Made by a program: the position numbers and the translations under genes | Source of the DNA: Callipepla californica brunnescens | Taxonomy: Eukaryota; Chordata; Aves; Galliformes; Odontophoridae | Direction of reading: 5' to 3' | Assembly (NCBI GenBank): GCA_023055505.1 | Contig: JALIRH010000044.1 | Coordinates: 4,030,001 to 4,094,000, forward strand | DNA: 64,000 bases | In this document: positions 37,669 to 51,160 of the stretch, one piece after another | Layout of the letters: every line of letters starts with the position of its first letter | Position numbering within the stretch: the first letter of the stretch is position 1 | The notes under the pieces: model-generated | What the model saw: the letters and a program-made list of their open reading frames with translations, nothing else | Database searches by the model: none | What the model was told of the DNA's origin: nothing

Positions 37669-37725
37669 CAGATAACAGATACAGACACCAGTAACAGTTA
37701 CAAACACTGATAACAGGTGCAGACA
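37669..37725. repeat. 3 x 19-bp minisatellite
   Basis: Three head-to-tail units of exactly 19 bp: CAGATAACAGATACAGACA, CCAGTAACAGTTACAAACA, CTGATAACAGGTGCAGACA. All share the pattern ..NATAACAG.T.CA.ACA, with several substitutions between units, so the array is old. It sits just upstream of an old CR1 fragment. Confidence 0.85.
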
Positions 37726-37789
37726 TGTTGACAAGGATGAGGAGGGAGTACCAGACAACTGCCATGGGTGAAGAAGATATTCAGATCTG

Positions 37790-37915
37790 GACTTTTCAGG
37801 TTGGAAAAGATAGGACTGAGGAGAGACATGCAAGCAGTCTATAGAATCAAGAATGATCTGGAGATGGCAAACAGTTAGCATTCTCTGGTTTTATAACACA
37901 GAAATTAGAAACCCT
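37790..37915 (+). mobile_element. Old CR1/L3-type LINE fragment, ORF2 end
   Basis: GGACTTTTCAGGTTGGAAAA, then a diverged GACTGAGGAGAGACATG, then TCTATAGAATCAAGAATGAT, CTGGAGATGGCAAACAG and TTTTATAACACAGAAATTAG. These follow the older amniote CR1 segment of the type LFxLEKxxLRxDMxxVYRIKNDL. The peptide LFRLEKIGLRRDMQAVYRI can be read in one frame. Strongly diverged; both ends are approximate. Confidence 0.65.
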
Positions 37916-38365
37916 TATCACTAATGCACTGATTAGGAAGAGCAGAAGTAGCTCTTCTTTCCAATGTACTCCCAACTCTAACCTTAACAATTAAGTTTGA
38001 TACCACACTACAGTTCTAACAAGCCTGGCATTAACTGTGAATAGCACCAGAATAAAAAGAACAGTTTGAAGGTTTTTATTTGGCTTTCTCATAAAGCAGG
38101 CAAGCTCTCCTAAACAAAATTTTCGAAGATAAAGCCTCCAGAAGTGCACCAAAAGAACTAGTTTGCTGTTTGAAGAGTTATGGAAACGAAGTACAAAGAA
38201 TGGTTCTAATTTGGACCACATATGGTTATGTATCAACTTTAAGAAGTCCTGTTATCAGAACCTAGAAGAAAACCCAGGATATTTTCAGGGAGCCAAAGGT
38301 AAAAGCACACAGTAAATTTTTCACTCTGAGGCTGCTCTATTATTTTTGTGCATACTGCAATACTA

Positions 38366-38392
38366 CAAAAATAAAAATAAAAAAATAAAAAT
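38366..38392 (+). repeat. A-rich (AAAAAT)n microsatellite
   Basis: An imperfect array AAAAATAAAAATAAAAAAAT and AAAA. It is a simple repeat. Confidence 0.8.
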
Positions 38393-39100
38393 TGAGAACT
38401 GCAGAAAAGCTTGAAACTCACAAATTCAATGCTTTATTCCATATTTTATTTTATTTAGCCTTTTTTTTTTTTAACAGACCAAAGGGCAGCTCAAACTGAA
38501 ATTTGAAGCAGTGTGACCTGTGACCCTAAACTTGTTTGAAGTATTGTATACCACATACACTCAAACTTTACTAATTCTGCTTCATCTAATCTGCAATATA
38601 CAGTTACAGATTCTCTAATAATTCAAATATTCATAGTGACATGACTTACAGTTGCTAAGGATCTGGTCAGCAGATAATCAGAGAATGATCCCCACAAAAA
38701 GAAACTAAGAAATGGCTATTCAGTTCAATCTGCAGACAGTCATCATATAGTGTCAAGTCTAAACAACACTGAAAAATCGTTCCCTCATATCTGGTATGTT
38801 TGCTCAGAGAGTATGATCAACTTGATGTACTGTTGTACTGCAGCCTTCTGTGCTGTCTTCACGTTACTTCTTTGGATTAAAATATTGATATGTGTGTTCC
38901 TGGTATCTTTTGCTCTGAAGGTGTTAAAAGACAGTTATATGCCTAGCAGAAGCAATGTGCTGCTTCCTTCATGATCAATGTCAGGCTTGCGATTGAAAAT
39001 ACTTACAAGATGCACCAGTGAAAAGATATTCATTCACACGCTGATCCTGTAACAGGACTTGCAACAATAGCAAAGTCTCATGTATCCAAATCTTATCTTT

Positions 39101-39146
39101 AGACCAAGTGACTTTTGAAGGTCCCTTCCAGTTGAACTATTCTATT
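39101..39146 (+). mobile_element. CR1 3' terminal scrap
   Basis: AGACCAAGTGACTTTTGAAG, then GTCCCTTCCAGTTGAACTAT and TCTATT: the last ~45 bp of a plus-strand CR1 (AGATGACCTTTGAAGGTCCC...CCAACCCAAACTATTCTATG-type). Confidence 0.75.
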
Positions 39147-42100
39147 CCATATTGAAAATAGACCATGCCTGATTTCATACGTTACATTGGACTGCACAGC
39201 TTTGTAATGGAAAAGACCACCTCCAGTTGCGCCTGTGATCGAAACCATCATGACTTTTTCCCCCACATCAGAGAAAACAGTAAACTCTGGCCAAAAGCCA
39301 TTGATGAGTTTTAGAATAGTGATATCACTAATGAAGATGTTCAATTAAAACTTCTTTGTATACCCAACATGATCAGGGAACCTGAAAGCTCATTCCAGTC
39401 CTAGAAAATGCAATCAGCTAATGAAAATAAAATACGTTCCCACATCCAGAGGTGCATAAAGAAATTATGTAGCTGCCATCCAAAACTCATCTTTGAAATA
39501 TTAGCCTGAGTGACTAGATATCTGTTTACAGTTGGGTCATCTGTAGAAGCATATAAAATGTCCTAGAAATCTAGCCAGTTGTTATGCAGAGACTGTTGTC
39601 TAAACTACTGACCAGTATTGTCTCACTGATACCCTGTGATCCCCTGTACTTGATATAAGGGAGCCATCCCTCATCATTTTTAACTCAAAGCTGACAAGGC
39701 TGTAACTTCATCCACAATTTAAACAAAATTTGGTCATCCCAAATCTATCATTCAGAAAATACATAGTTCTTTTTTATTATCTTCTTATACAGATGTGGCA
39801 GCTGGAAACTAGCAGAGGTACTGACAGATGTCTGAATGCCTTTGAAAATAAATGTTCTAGGAAAGTATCAGGGATTAAATGGAATGAATTTAAATCAAAT
39901 TCTTAGATCAATCTGAGTTACGCAACATTTTCTCTGAAGTTGTTCTTAAAAATACGGAAGTATCCAAGATGAGTTATAAGCAAAGTCAGAACATTTGCAA
40001 TAGCTGACATGCCACTAGGCAATGTAAAAAGACTGACTGAAAGAATCCCTTCACCAAACAAGTACAGAAAGAGAAAAGTTCAGGAATCTACAATCACATG
40101 AGCAGCAATCCAGAGAAGAGACAAAAGGCAGGGACTTTTTTCCACTCTTGTATTTACATGTATCCTACAGGGACTCTCAAGTGATGTTCATGAGCATGCA
40201 ATTCCCTCCTTTCCTACATGTAATCCTACACAAAGCTCCAGTGCAATAATATTCATCCCATTTATTTTCTGTGGTGACTTCTGGTGTGGACAAGACCAGC
40301 TAAGCTGTGGAAAGTTATGATACCCAACAGAACTCTTGTCATGTTAAATAGAAAACACAGCCACAGACAGAGCCCATGTGCTCTGTCTTTTTTGGTGCTT
40401 ACTTGACCATAATAGCAGCTGATGAAAGTTATGAAAAAGTCCTTCAGCCTAGCAAACCTGAATAGAATTTTTTAGTATCAAAAATTTGAGGTCAATCAGT
40501 AGCTATCACCAGAGCTTCAGCATTACAGCTCGTCTTCTCAAACAAGGTAAAGTGATTTTGCTTTGGCTGTAAGAACTACACAGCTTCTACAATATTTCCA
40601 CAGTACCAGCTGTCTTTTCTAACTGTTCTTTTTCTACTAAGAGATACAGTGAATACATTACAAAACTGACTTGTATCAATGAAAATAGATAATACTTCCA
40701 TTCCCCTCCTGGTACAAACCTGTTGACTAAGCTGCAGAAGAATGCTCTTAAGGAATGTTTGCAACTCTTGTTTTTCCAAATTAGAGAAATTGTTTTTTTC
40801 TGTACTATTCTCTGTTTGGAACAGTAGAATTGGTAAGCAAAAATACATTCTCTAGGAAGAGAGTACATCGCCTTCAAAACACATTGTACTGGCTCTTTGA
40901 ACAAAGTAGCAAACTTATAAACTTAAATGTGTAAAAACCTAGAAGTAGCAAAATAGTTCCATAGCTCTATAGACAGAGCCAAAAAGCACCTTACTTTGTT
41001 ATCAAATAGTGCAGTCATCTTCAACAACACTGCAAATTGACAGCTGCTAAATATCAGTGGTTTGCATTTTGAAAACAATTTCTTCCTAGCATGCATATCA
41101 CCCCACCCTCCCTTTTTTTTCCTAAGATAGAGGCAGCTGCTGACAGTAAAAGGCAGGAAATTTCCAAAGCCAGAAATGGAAAGATTTCTGAACAGCGTGA
41201 AGCTGACCTGTTAACACTCACCGCCTCAAAAGGTCACAGAGCAAGATTAACTGTGGCTATGTACCAATGAAACGTTGGGATCACTTTGTGACCATTCACA
41301 TCTTTGGCCACACTAGGCAGAGGTCATGATTTCAGTAATCAGATCAAGCCTCAGGGCGTCAGCTGTGGGATGTATATGTCAAAACAGGATTCTCTTTCTC
41401 TCTCCAGCCTCAAAGTTTTGAGTAATCAGCCTTCCACATTAAGCGTCACCCACTTCTTTCTCCAGTGGTGGGCATCAGCCAGCACCAGAAATGCTGAAGT
41501 GGTGGACCCTATTTCTTCAGAATGTGTGGTTTCTGCAGCTGAGACTTTTTAGTGTGACATTAACAAAGGAAAGCACTGACTGGGCCTGCTGGAAAACAAC
41601 TCAGCCCAGAATACATTTGAATCCTAAACACAGCCTGCAGAATCTGCAACGTTTGAAACAAACATAGCAGTACTGTAAAGTTATACAATTTATTTTCCAG
41701 TATAGCAGCCTTCTAAGGGTTGACAGTGGCAAAAATTTTGGAGTTTATCTCTGCCTCACCTTTCCCATTCAAATGTTCATTGGAAACACAACAGAGGTTG
41801 TACAGTTTCAGAAAACAGCTACATACTCATTTACCATTGTTCTATGGACTACCAGTTGTCCATAATCCACAGTTAGAAATTTCCCACCTAAACCACCACA
41901 GATATACCGGGAAATAGCAACTGATCCGCATATTTAAGCTATGAGAAAAAAATCTGTCAATTTCACTCTTCTTCCTTGTCTGTAAGTTATCTTCCAACAA
42001 ACTGTGACTTAGACTACTTTATTTACAGTTCCCAATTGCTGGATAAATGGAATTCACATGTCTTTATACTTTGCTTGATCCTAATTTCTCTGTTAACATG

Positions 42101-42419
42101 AGTTGCAACAGTCACTGTGTAATTTTCAGTAGGTAAAGATTCTGCTAAATGCTCTGTGCTGTTGGTTAGTCTGACTGTTTTACAAGCAAATCCTTGTCAG
42201 TAGTTATTTTCTTTCTTTTACTGCAGGGAAACAGGTAAAATGATTTGATGACTGCCTACTGAACGGATGAGTAACATGTCTACTAGATGACTTGCCCAGT
42301 GGAACTCAATGTCAGATATGAAATTACTGTATATAGGATCCCCTGGATTTTCATTTCTGTGCTTGTATATTGAAGAACATCACCTTGCAACTGCTAATTT
42401 TTAAAATTGGTACTTAAGG

Positions 42420-42620
42420 CCCCAGTTCCACAGTCCAGTGGCAGCAAATTAATGTCACACCTGCTTAAAATGATTGTTTATTGCTAAAGAGAATTGCTAC
42501 AATAATGTTGAACCACTGTAATTATTTAGATGGTGCCAAAATACAAGCTGACGTGGTTTTGACTATTTTTTTTCTTTAGCAGTTATAATACTGTTTAGCT
42601 AATGCTTACTCTACTGCCCC
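42420..42620. promoter_or_regulatory. Candidate conserved non-coding block (by eye)
   Basis: GCAGCAAATTAATGTCACAC, CACCTGCTTAAAATGATTG, TTTATTGCTAAAGAG and CTGTAATTATTTAGATGG lie within 120 bp: an E-box (CACCTG), a TAATTA-type and other motif-like words. A polypyrimidine run ending TTTAGCAG at about 42,580 resembles a splice acceptor, but no open exon follows. Confidence 0.2.
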
Positions 42621-43139
42621 TACTGCTTCTCAGCATATTCAGGAATATCTTGAACACTTACACATCACTTCATTCTAACGGAAATCTGAGTGCCTGTCAC
42701 TCACAAACATATTTCTATGTGCCAGACTTCTGCTCTTCTGCATAGGAGTGTTATGATGAAATTCCTGCCCTCTGTACCTGTGACTTAAATCAGTGCCTCA
42801 TAGAGGGCTAACATATCTTTTGCAAGGAACAAGAAATAAGGCCAGAAAAAGGGGGAAAATGACCCTAGAAAATGGAAAAACTACTCACTAAATAGATCCT
42901 TTTCCTGTTTTTAGTGGGTCTGTGATAAGAAGTAGCAGTTTTGGCTTCTGCTGCTCCATTGCTTTACATTACAATACTCCCTCATCCAGTTTGGTATGAG
43001 TAAACAGCACAGCAAATGGAAAATAACAGGCTACAGAGTCATAAAAGATATTCCAAACATCCCATAATATGTTACTACATAAAAATTGTTGATCATAGCA
43101 GAAAATGGTTTTGTAAATTTTCCACACACTTAATACTGT

Positions 43140-43175
43140 AAAAAAAAATAAATAAATAAATTAAAAAAAAAAAAA
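43140..43175 (+). repeat. (AAAT)n microsatellite with A run
   Basis: A8, three to four AAAT units, TTA12: a simple A-rich repeat. No LINE or SINE body is visible on the left. Confidence 0.85.
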
Positions 43176-44733
43176 GGAAGAAGAGAGAGTTCCAATATTT
43201 TTATATTGTTGTAAAGATTTTATTTTATTTTTTAATATCATTCTGTAGCTTCCTTTCTGGCAGAGAATTGAAATGTTAGCTCAGAAGTTTTTAGATATTT
43301 TTAAAATAAATACAGGATGGCAAAAGCACTGTTTTGTTACTTGAATTTTGATTACAGGATGAGCATTTTAATGAAAACTTATAAGTTGTTCTTGGAGCTA
43401 AATTATCACTTTCTGGTTTAAGTTTTATTCTTTGTATTTCTGACAGAATATCTGCTACAAAACAAGCTGGGAACTGGACAAAAAAAGAGCCAATGTTGGG
43501 CTGAAATAGAAGCGTATTAGTTTGCAGTATTGCCAAGTGATATGAAAGCCCTGGGACTCTGAGAATTGCACAGACTCATAATAAGAATTGCTGTAGCAAA
43601 GAAGGTTGTATGAGGTCAGGAGAAGGTGAAGAACAGAGTGGGGAATCAGTAACCTAACATCCAGTCCAGTGCTTTTCCTCAGGACAGTCTCAAATGATCC
43701 CTTATGATCCTTTTCTCCCATCATCAATTTTCCTTCTCTGGTTTTCCACGAGAGTGCTGGCACTGATGCACTGGAGCTGCCTGGGGTCAAATTAGTTTCC
43801 TGACAGCACTCAATGCCATGTGTTTCCAGAAGACACTGTGATCTTAAATCTGCTCTTATAATACAAAAATGGTAAAATGTAATGGCTAGACTGCCTTCTG
43901 CCAGAGATTCTCATGTGCCTTTTTACTGACTCTATTGTTTTCTTTCTCCAAAGTAAGCTGGTCTGTTTGAGAACTGACAGAGAGGCACAGAAATACTCAA
44001 ATCCCTTCTGAACATTTCCTAGTGTGCCTAGCTCTTCTTTCTACCTGTATGCACCAAGCTCCTGCTACTGATGGTGGCTGGCACAGAAGTGTCCTATCAG
44101 CATCCCTACTGCCATTCCCTCACAAAGGGGCAGTTCTGGTAGAAGATTTTGAAGAGATCCGAATTTCTGCTTTTTGAGCTGTTTTTCAGCTTCTTTTGGT
44201 ACTCAACAAGTTTAGGAGAAATTAGATTTCAGCAGGACTGAAAAGCAAAAAATTATGAGATTTATGATAGTCATAGGAAATTGAAAATTGTCTGGATTGC
44301 CTAGCTGCTTTGCAGATCATTTAGAAAAGAAAAGAAAGGAAAAGTAGACAAGCCACCTATAGATGGTATCAGCCTCCAGGCAACTATAACTGAATTGAAT
44401 TGATACTAGTAACCTAGCTCAAAGATATACACATTGCAAAGGGGTAAAACCACACAACAGGAGTTGATTTCTGCAGTCTCTCTGAGCCATTTTGAACCAG
44501 ACAACCGCTTGATCATGAAGCTCTTATCTGCTGTGGTAACACAGCGCATCACTCCACTTCAAACTTGAAAAGGACGCTTACTCTGTGCGCACACTCTAAT
44601 ATCATCACTCATGTATTTAAAAGTAATGAAGCACTAATTCAGCTAGAAACAATATGCGATCATGTGCTTGGAAATTACTGTGATTTCTTGCTTGGCTGCA
44701 TGTGCAGACATGCATGAGTTTCCCTTGTGGGTG

Positions 44734-44808
44734 TCTGTTTCCCCAGCAATGAAATGGAGGTAACAATGCTGTTCTGCCCTCAAGGGCTAATGGGGATGAA
44801 AGCACTAG
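44734..44808 (+). mobile_element. MIR-like SINE, 3' part
   Basis: CTGTTTCCCCAGCAATGAAA, TGGAGGTAACAATGCTGTTC, TGCCCTCAAGGGCTAATGGG, GATGAAAGCAC. This follows the MIR 3' half: CAGTTTCCCCATCTGTAAAATGGGGATAATAAT..., CCTCATAGGGTTGTTGTGAGGATTAAATG-type. The core with TGACCTTGGGCAAG is not recognisable upstream, so only the 3' part remains. Confidence 0.55.
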
Positions 44809-47732
44809 AGACTCAACGATAGTACAGTTACTGGGATCAGCTAACTCAGAGGAATTCTTGTTGCAAAAGGGTAGCTGAGGTAAAACCATACAACCCTGTA
44901 TTTGGGATTGGCCAGGGATCTGAGCCTCATCCCCATTCCAGGGTTAGGACTGCGTCTGCAACAGCAGCAGCTGAGCCAAGACACCGCTCCAAGCTCACTA
45001 CAGAGCTTGTCCCTCTGGTTTTGGTTTGGGTTTCTCTCTGCTGGACCCAGACCAATCTAAGAAAGAAATGAGGGAAGCACAGTTGCCAGAAAAGCACAGA
45101 CAGCATGGTTGCAAGAGCATGAGATAAAACATGATCTTTGTAGCTCAAAACTCCTTTAGCTTACACAGCCTAAAGAGTCTGGACTTGGCCAATAGCTTGT
45201 CTACATAACACCAGTTTCCTGCTCTTCGTCACTAAACTCCCATCAGGTCGATCAGGTATGATTTTTCCTCTCATCCTGACACTGCACTTCTAAACGCCTC
45301 TGCTCTTCTCTACCAGCACTGCACAACACACAACTCCGTGTACAGAGCAGACACTTCGGTATGGTTTTCCTCTCTCTCTAGGAATTATGTGAACTCATCT
45401 GTGGCATTTCCGGATGCACCTAAATCTCTTCTCATTATAAACAAATAATAACAAAAAACCTGCAGACACAGAGCTTTGTTGATTCCTTCTGTGCCTCGCT
45501 AGCACACACACAGCTCTCTGTGTCCTTTGAAAACATGATGTATGGATTAACTACATCAACACACAAAGCCCTTTAACTACACTGGAAACAGGAATGAGGT
45601 CGGTATTCTGTAAAAGACCTGCATGGTCACTGTCTAGACTTACCAAGCACCCATTTCATTTCAGTGCATCATCACAAATTTAACTTAATGCACCTTAACA
45701 AATAAAAGCTCCCTGAACAATACATCAGCAAGAGGGCATCAGTTGAGGCCCAATGTTTCTGGGATAATCTGGTGTTGCTGTTCAGCTCATATCCCCAGGC
45801 AGAGTGCTGGGAAGGTCCCCTCACTGTATGCAAAATGAAGGCAGATGGGCCATGCAACTATTTTCTCCTCTCTTTCTTACTTTACATTTGGTCCTTTGCC
45901 TTCTGGAATGTTTTGGTGGGGAAGTAGAATGAAATGAGAAAAAAAATGGAAGGATACTCAAAATGTTTACTAAAACATAACAATAACAAGACACTGCAGA
46001 TTCAAAATGAAATACAAACAGAAACAGCAAATTCTTTCCAGTTTGGGGGAAAATGTGCAATTATTTATAGTTAAAGTTTCCCAGATGGCATTTCAAGGCA
46101 TGCTATACTTCTGGCACTTCCTGTCATGGGGTCAGAAAAAAGAAAACCAATTGCTATGGGTCCTCAAAAACCAAGGGACATGACACTGACAGCATTCATG
46201 CGTGCATACATTTCATCACTTCATTGCCTGAAATACAGCAAAGCACAGCCCAACTGTTTCAGTAAAAGGGTCACAAACCTGTATTTCTGCAACCTAAACA
46301 ATCAGGCATAGGCTAGAATCGCTCCATAAATCTTATCAGAGTTAGACCAGGACATCTTTTCCCCAGAGTAAAGATATTATCAAATATTTCTCAAGCAACA
46401 ATTTCTCAGACATTTATCCAAAGGCAAGTGCTAATTTCTTGTAGTGAGTGAGATTGGCACAATTAGACTTTATCATTGCAGTATTCTGTTTTGACACAGT
46501 TGTCTGCTCAGGGACTTGAGAAAGTGTGGCATGAAAGATACTTTTACAAGAACACCAGAAGCAACCTCACCATCAAAGGCTGTCAGCATTCAGCAAGACA
46601 GGATTTTGTTACTTTCTACTTCATACTATATTGAAAATATGAAAGTGGAAAGTACAGCAACAAAGGGCCCTCATTTACAGCTCAGGATCAGTGATGAACT
46701 TCTACCATGCCCAAAAGATGTGACCAATGCATTCCCCAGCAGTTCTGCATAACTCCTGCAGTAGAAATTGTCCTGCTCTATGAAACTTCATGAAGGCAGC
46801 AAAGGAATCTGTGCACTACATGTTTTTTGAAGGACTGTGAAACCTACAGGCTAATGGTCCTGCACCAGCAGTCCGTAGCAGAGGTGCCTTTTCCACTATT
46901 GACACACCACGGTTGTGAATTATTATTTCTGAATTTTGAAGTAATGCATAATAATATTCTTAAGAGTTAAAAATTTGACTTGTAAGGGTTTTTTTTGCTG
47001 CTCCTTAGCACATATGCTTGAAAAGTAATTCTCCGCCCTTCTTTAGGACCTCCTGCTTGACCTAGCTGTACAGACACAATGGTAAATTTCTGAGACTGAC
47101 AAGAATGATTCTCCTTTTTCATAAATTGGCAAAGAGGGTAAATCTGATCTGCAGCATTTGAAGCAGATTTGTTTATGATTGCTGCAAACTCTGTGTGATC
47201 TTGGGAAGTTAATCAGACCTGCATTTTCAGAAGTACTGGTCTTCAGTTCTATGGGAATGGTAACAATCATTGACCCTTAAGAAATCAATCCTTTATGGAC
47301 AGCAGCCAAAATCCCAGTTACTTTCAAAAAGTTACTCCTCTGTGTTTCTGCTTACCAGCAAGTGTAAAACTAAGGAAGATCTAAATCATATGCATGTTTA
47401 ATAGAAAACAAGTCTATCAGAAACAGGCAACTGGATTCATGTAAAAACTTAAACATGCAATTAAGCCACAAGGACCCTCAGTCTTGCTCCCAAGTTACAC
47501 AAAGTGGAGCAGAAACACAAAGTAACTATCTACAGTTTGAGTTCTAATTCTCAGTTTTCAGTGTTAAATTATGGGTCTTCTGGTACTGTATGGTGAAAAG
47601 AACTGGGTCTTGGCCTTTCTGCTGAGTACTAAATAGTGAAATTAGCTTCACTTTATTGAATTTGGTAAGAATAAGAGGTATTAACAATTTAAATCTTTGA
47701 CTGATCATTAACTATCTACCCTAAAAGCAATT

Positions 47733-47770
47733 AAAAAAAAAACAAAACAAAAAAAAAAAAAAAACCAAAA
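47733..47770 (+). repeat. A-rich simple repeat
   Basis: A10, CAAAAC, A-run of about 16, CCAAAAC: a degenerate A tract with C interruptions. Confidence 0.85.
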
Positions 47771-48649
47771 CACCTTAACTCTTTCAAAGTAAAGTCTGCA
47801 TTTATTTTACCTTCTTTAAGTTTACTAAAGCTAGGAATGTCATGCTCACATTATTTTCAACATAGAGCTACTGAGATGCAAAAATTCCATATTTAAAATA
47901 TTTTCATTATTTTTGCAAAGTAGTAAAATTCCCTCTAGCATACATCAATCTGACAAAACATCTTACCAAAACAAATAAGGAAAATATGTAATTAATTTGT
48001 GTTTCTTTGTGTTCTGTCATTTTAATTTAGCAATTCTATTTTTATTACTATGTCAAGAAACAAAATAATCGGTTGCATTGTCATGTATACTGTGGCTGTT
48101 AGTAGCAGAATCCATACTACTGGTCACTGTAAAGAATGCAGTCCTGAGGCAAACATCCAGACCAAAATCCTGATGGAGAAACTCCCTAAGTTAAAAAACA
48201 AGACTCCTTTGACTGCAAGAGGAGTTCGGGCCTCTGAAATTCAGTGGTCATTCCCCACACTGTGTGTATATTTTGTACTCCAGAGTCATTTCTGTGTTTT
48301 TATGGCAGTCAATTTGATCAGATTGCACAAACCAGCCTGAATTTTTCTGTTCTGAACCATGGAACTTACCATGCACTGGAATTACTTAGACTGCTTAAAA
48401 CTGCAGGTGAGGAATGCTTAAACATCACAGTATTTCATCAATATGGCACGGGCTTTAGGGTAGCTGTACTTTGTCCCATTATCAGGTGACAAGAGTAAGA
48501 CTAGACTGAGGCAACAATCTGTTATGCACCATAATCTTCCACTGTGGCATGATATTTCCCTGTGGTTTCATTTAAAATAGTTCATCAGTCACAGCTGCAT
48601 GGGTACTCTCACAGGATAACCTGAAGAGGTATCTGCATGAGATATCATT

Positions 48650-48692
48650 AAAAAAACAAACAAAAAACAAACAAAAAAAAAAAACCCAAACC
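48650..48692 (+). repeat. (AAAC)n / A-rich simple repeat
   Basis: AAAAAAACAAACAAAAAACA and AACA12 form a simple A-rich array ending in CCC. Confidence 0.85.
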
Positions 48693-50929
48693 TCAGAGAT
48701 TTATGAAATGGTCACTCCTTCATAGTAGAAAGTTAATTTCTTTAGTAAGTTTTGCAGCTGCTTTGTTCAGATCATAGCTAGAATCATGATGCAGTAAATT
48801 CAAAGAATATCTCCCAGCGACTTTAGTGGAAACAATTATACCCTTAATCATTGAGTAGAATGACATATGGACACACTAAAACATTCAGAATGAGAGAGGT
48901 CATCACTGCAGTACCTCTATTTATTATATTCTGTGAACTTCATAGATTTAAAGCAACAAGACTTATAGCATCCAAATACATATTATTTGCAGAAAGGTGC
49001 TACTTTTCTGTCCAAATCCATGTTCTTATCTCCCTTGAGGCTGCTCAGCATGTAGTCTATGAACTGAGATGAAGTTTCCTTACTATAAATAATTCTAGGA
49101 CTAGAATCCAAATAACCCAAATGTGGTAAAGCAAGCCATTAGATCTGACCATCTTACACTGGAGAAAAATAGAAAAAAATAATAGTAGTGCTACATAACA
49201 TTTGAACACTTTCTTTTGCCACTGAGTTTCTCCCTGAATACTGGCAACTCTGTCTTGCGGTTGCTTTAATTTCTGCTTTGAATGCTTCCCTCCAAGCTAA
49301 ACTGGCTGGCTTTTGATTTTGCTTTGTTTTGTTCTTGTTTAAACTGTGGAATGGAAACCTCCAGATGTCAATATTCTAGTAAAATTTAACCTTGGAACAG
49401 CCCTTCCTAACATTCACTTCAAAACCTCAAGCACACTGACCTGCTTTCTTCCAACATTGACTACCCTGCAATCTCCTGGATGGACAGACCCCCAGAACAG
49501 CACAGCTATGACTGGCCTGATGCTCTGCTCCTCATCATTACCACCACACTTCTGTAATAAACAGCAGCTTGCACAGTCACAGGTCACTGGCCCACCTCAC
49601 CCGGAAGTCCACATTCAGCTGTGACTTCAGAAGATGAAATTAAGTCTTGATCCCAAGTCACTCCCTCAAGACTGGACATTAGTGGGGATGAAGGAAAGGG
49701 AGTTAAACTCCATTAGTCCCACAGTGGATCAGCACATAGCTTTGAGAAAGACATGATATTCCCTTAAAGTTCAACTTATCCTAGCAATATCACTCCAAAT
49801 GTTACCATCCAAATTCCTAGCTGACCCTTCTCCCAAATCTTGCTCAGTTAGAACATTCAGAGGGTAATTATCTGTACTGCCAAAAGGCTGCTCAAACCCA
49901 GCTGCAGTGCCCTGATGAACAGCAATAGGCTCTCAGTTTGTGCCTCAAAGGAGGAATGACAATTTCTTGTCCTGTTTCCAGTGTCCCACTTTCTCAGCTT
50001 TGTTCCCCAGCATTTATTATCTTTGCAGACTAGCAATAAAGAATCATTAGTATAGATGCTAACATGAAAATTAAAGCTGATATCTACAAAGCGTTAACAG
50101 TGAGCTAAAACAGCGAGTCTGTGACTGGTAGAAGTGAAGGTGGAATGAAGAGACAGGCTACATACGTGTTCATAAAAAAACTGGCTTTCTCACTGCCTTG
50201 CTGTACATCATGGATGAAAAGGGTGAAAAAGCCTACACAAAATTCACTTAATGACAAAGTTAATGGAAACATGAGTTTTAATTAGTACACTGTTCATATT
50301 CACTGAGCACCCCTACAGTATCCCAACATTTACTGATTCCACACTGAGGAACCTGGCTGTGTCTTTAAAAATGACTATAACCACAGATCAGCGGCGCTAG
50401 TAGAAAACTGTACTATCAGGTCAGTTAGTAAAAACCAACATAATATAATTTTCTTTGAAATTAATACAACGTATACAAATCAAGGGTATGTTCCACTGAC
50501 GAGGTCACTGAAAAAGTCAACGTAGTGTATTTACTGCTTCTAGTTAATGACCACACCAGACTGCAATCAGACTGTACTGCAAACCCTCCTAGCTGGCAGC
50601 AAACACCATGTATTCTGGAAGAGTGGTGAAGGAGTTGCATAGCACAGGAGAGCACATGTCAGCAAAAATGACTTTCCAAATTTTAGAGGATACTGAAGAG
50701 TTTGCAAGAGCGCTTTCAGCAGAATTCAAGCCCAACAAAGATGATGGTAAAAAAAATTGTTGTCCGCATTTTTAAGGCAGTATTTTATATAATTGGCAGC
50801 CTTCTCTTGCCTAACAGAAAAATAACCCTACAAAAATTCTGAAATACAGCCTGAACGAATTCCCATCAAAGGACTGAAGAAGTAAAAATGGAACTGACCA
50901 GAGGGAAGTTGTCTGCCAGTTGTTATGCT

Positions 50930-51160
50930 GAGCCGCAACATAATTTATTGTGAAACATAATTATAAATATAATAATAAACTGAGTTTTATGCATAAATCA
51001 CAAATTTGTGAGGAATAAATTATAGCTATGAGAAAATAATTAATGTAATGAACTCCATACAAGCCATTCTTTTGCGAAAGATGATGTAACAATTAAGCAA
51101 TTAGCTACATAAGCAAGAATGTGATTGCTCACGTATTACAAGTAATGTGCTTACACATTC
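50930..51160. promoter_or_regulatory. Candidate conserved non-coding block (by eye)
   Basis: A very AT-rich, repeat-free block with many homeodomain-type words: AACATAATTATAAATA, GAAAATAATTAATGTAATG, ACAATTAAGCAATTAGC. The texture resembles deeply conserved AT-rich enhancers, but AT richness alone also produces such words. Confidence 0.2.

Larger units (their letters stand above)
37916..44733. other. Non-coding stretch
   Basis: No gene is recognised. It contains A-rich microsatellites at 38,366-38,392 and 43,140-43,175, a T12 run at 38,461-38,472, a CR1 scrap at 39,101 and a candidate regulatory block at 42,420. Frames near 40,576-40,904 (-) and 43,291-43,790 (-) lack known motifs. Confidence 0.5.

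Noticed and set aside
47185..47230. TGTGTGATCTTGGGAAGTTA, resembling the MIR core
   Set aside because: Only about 20 bases match, and the following CTCTCTGTGCCTCAG-type block is absent.
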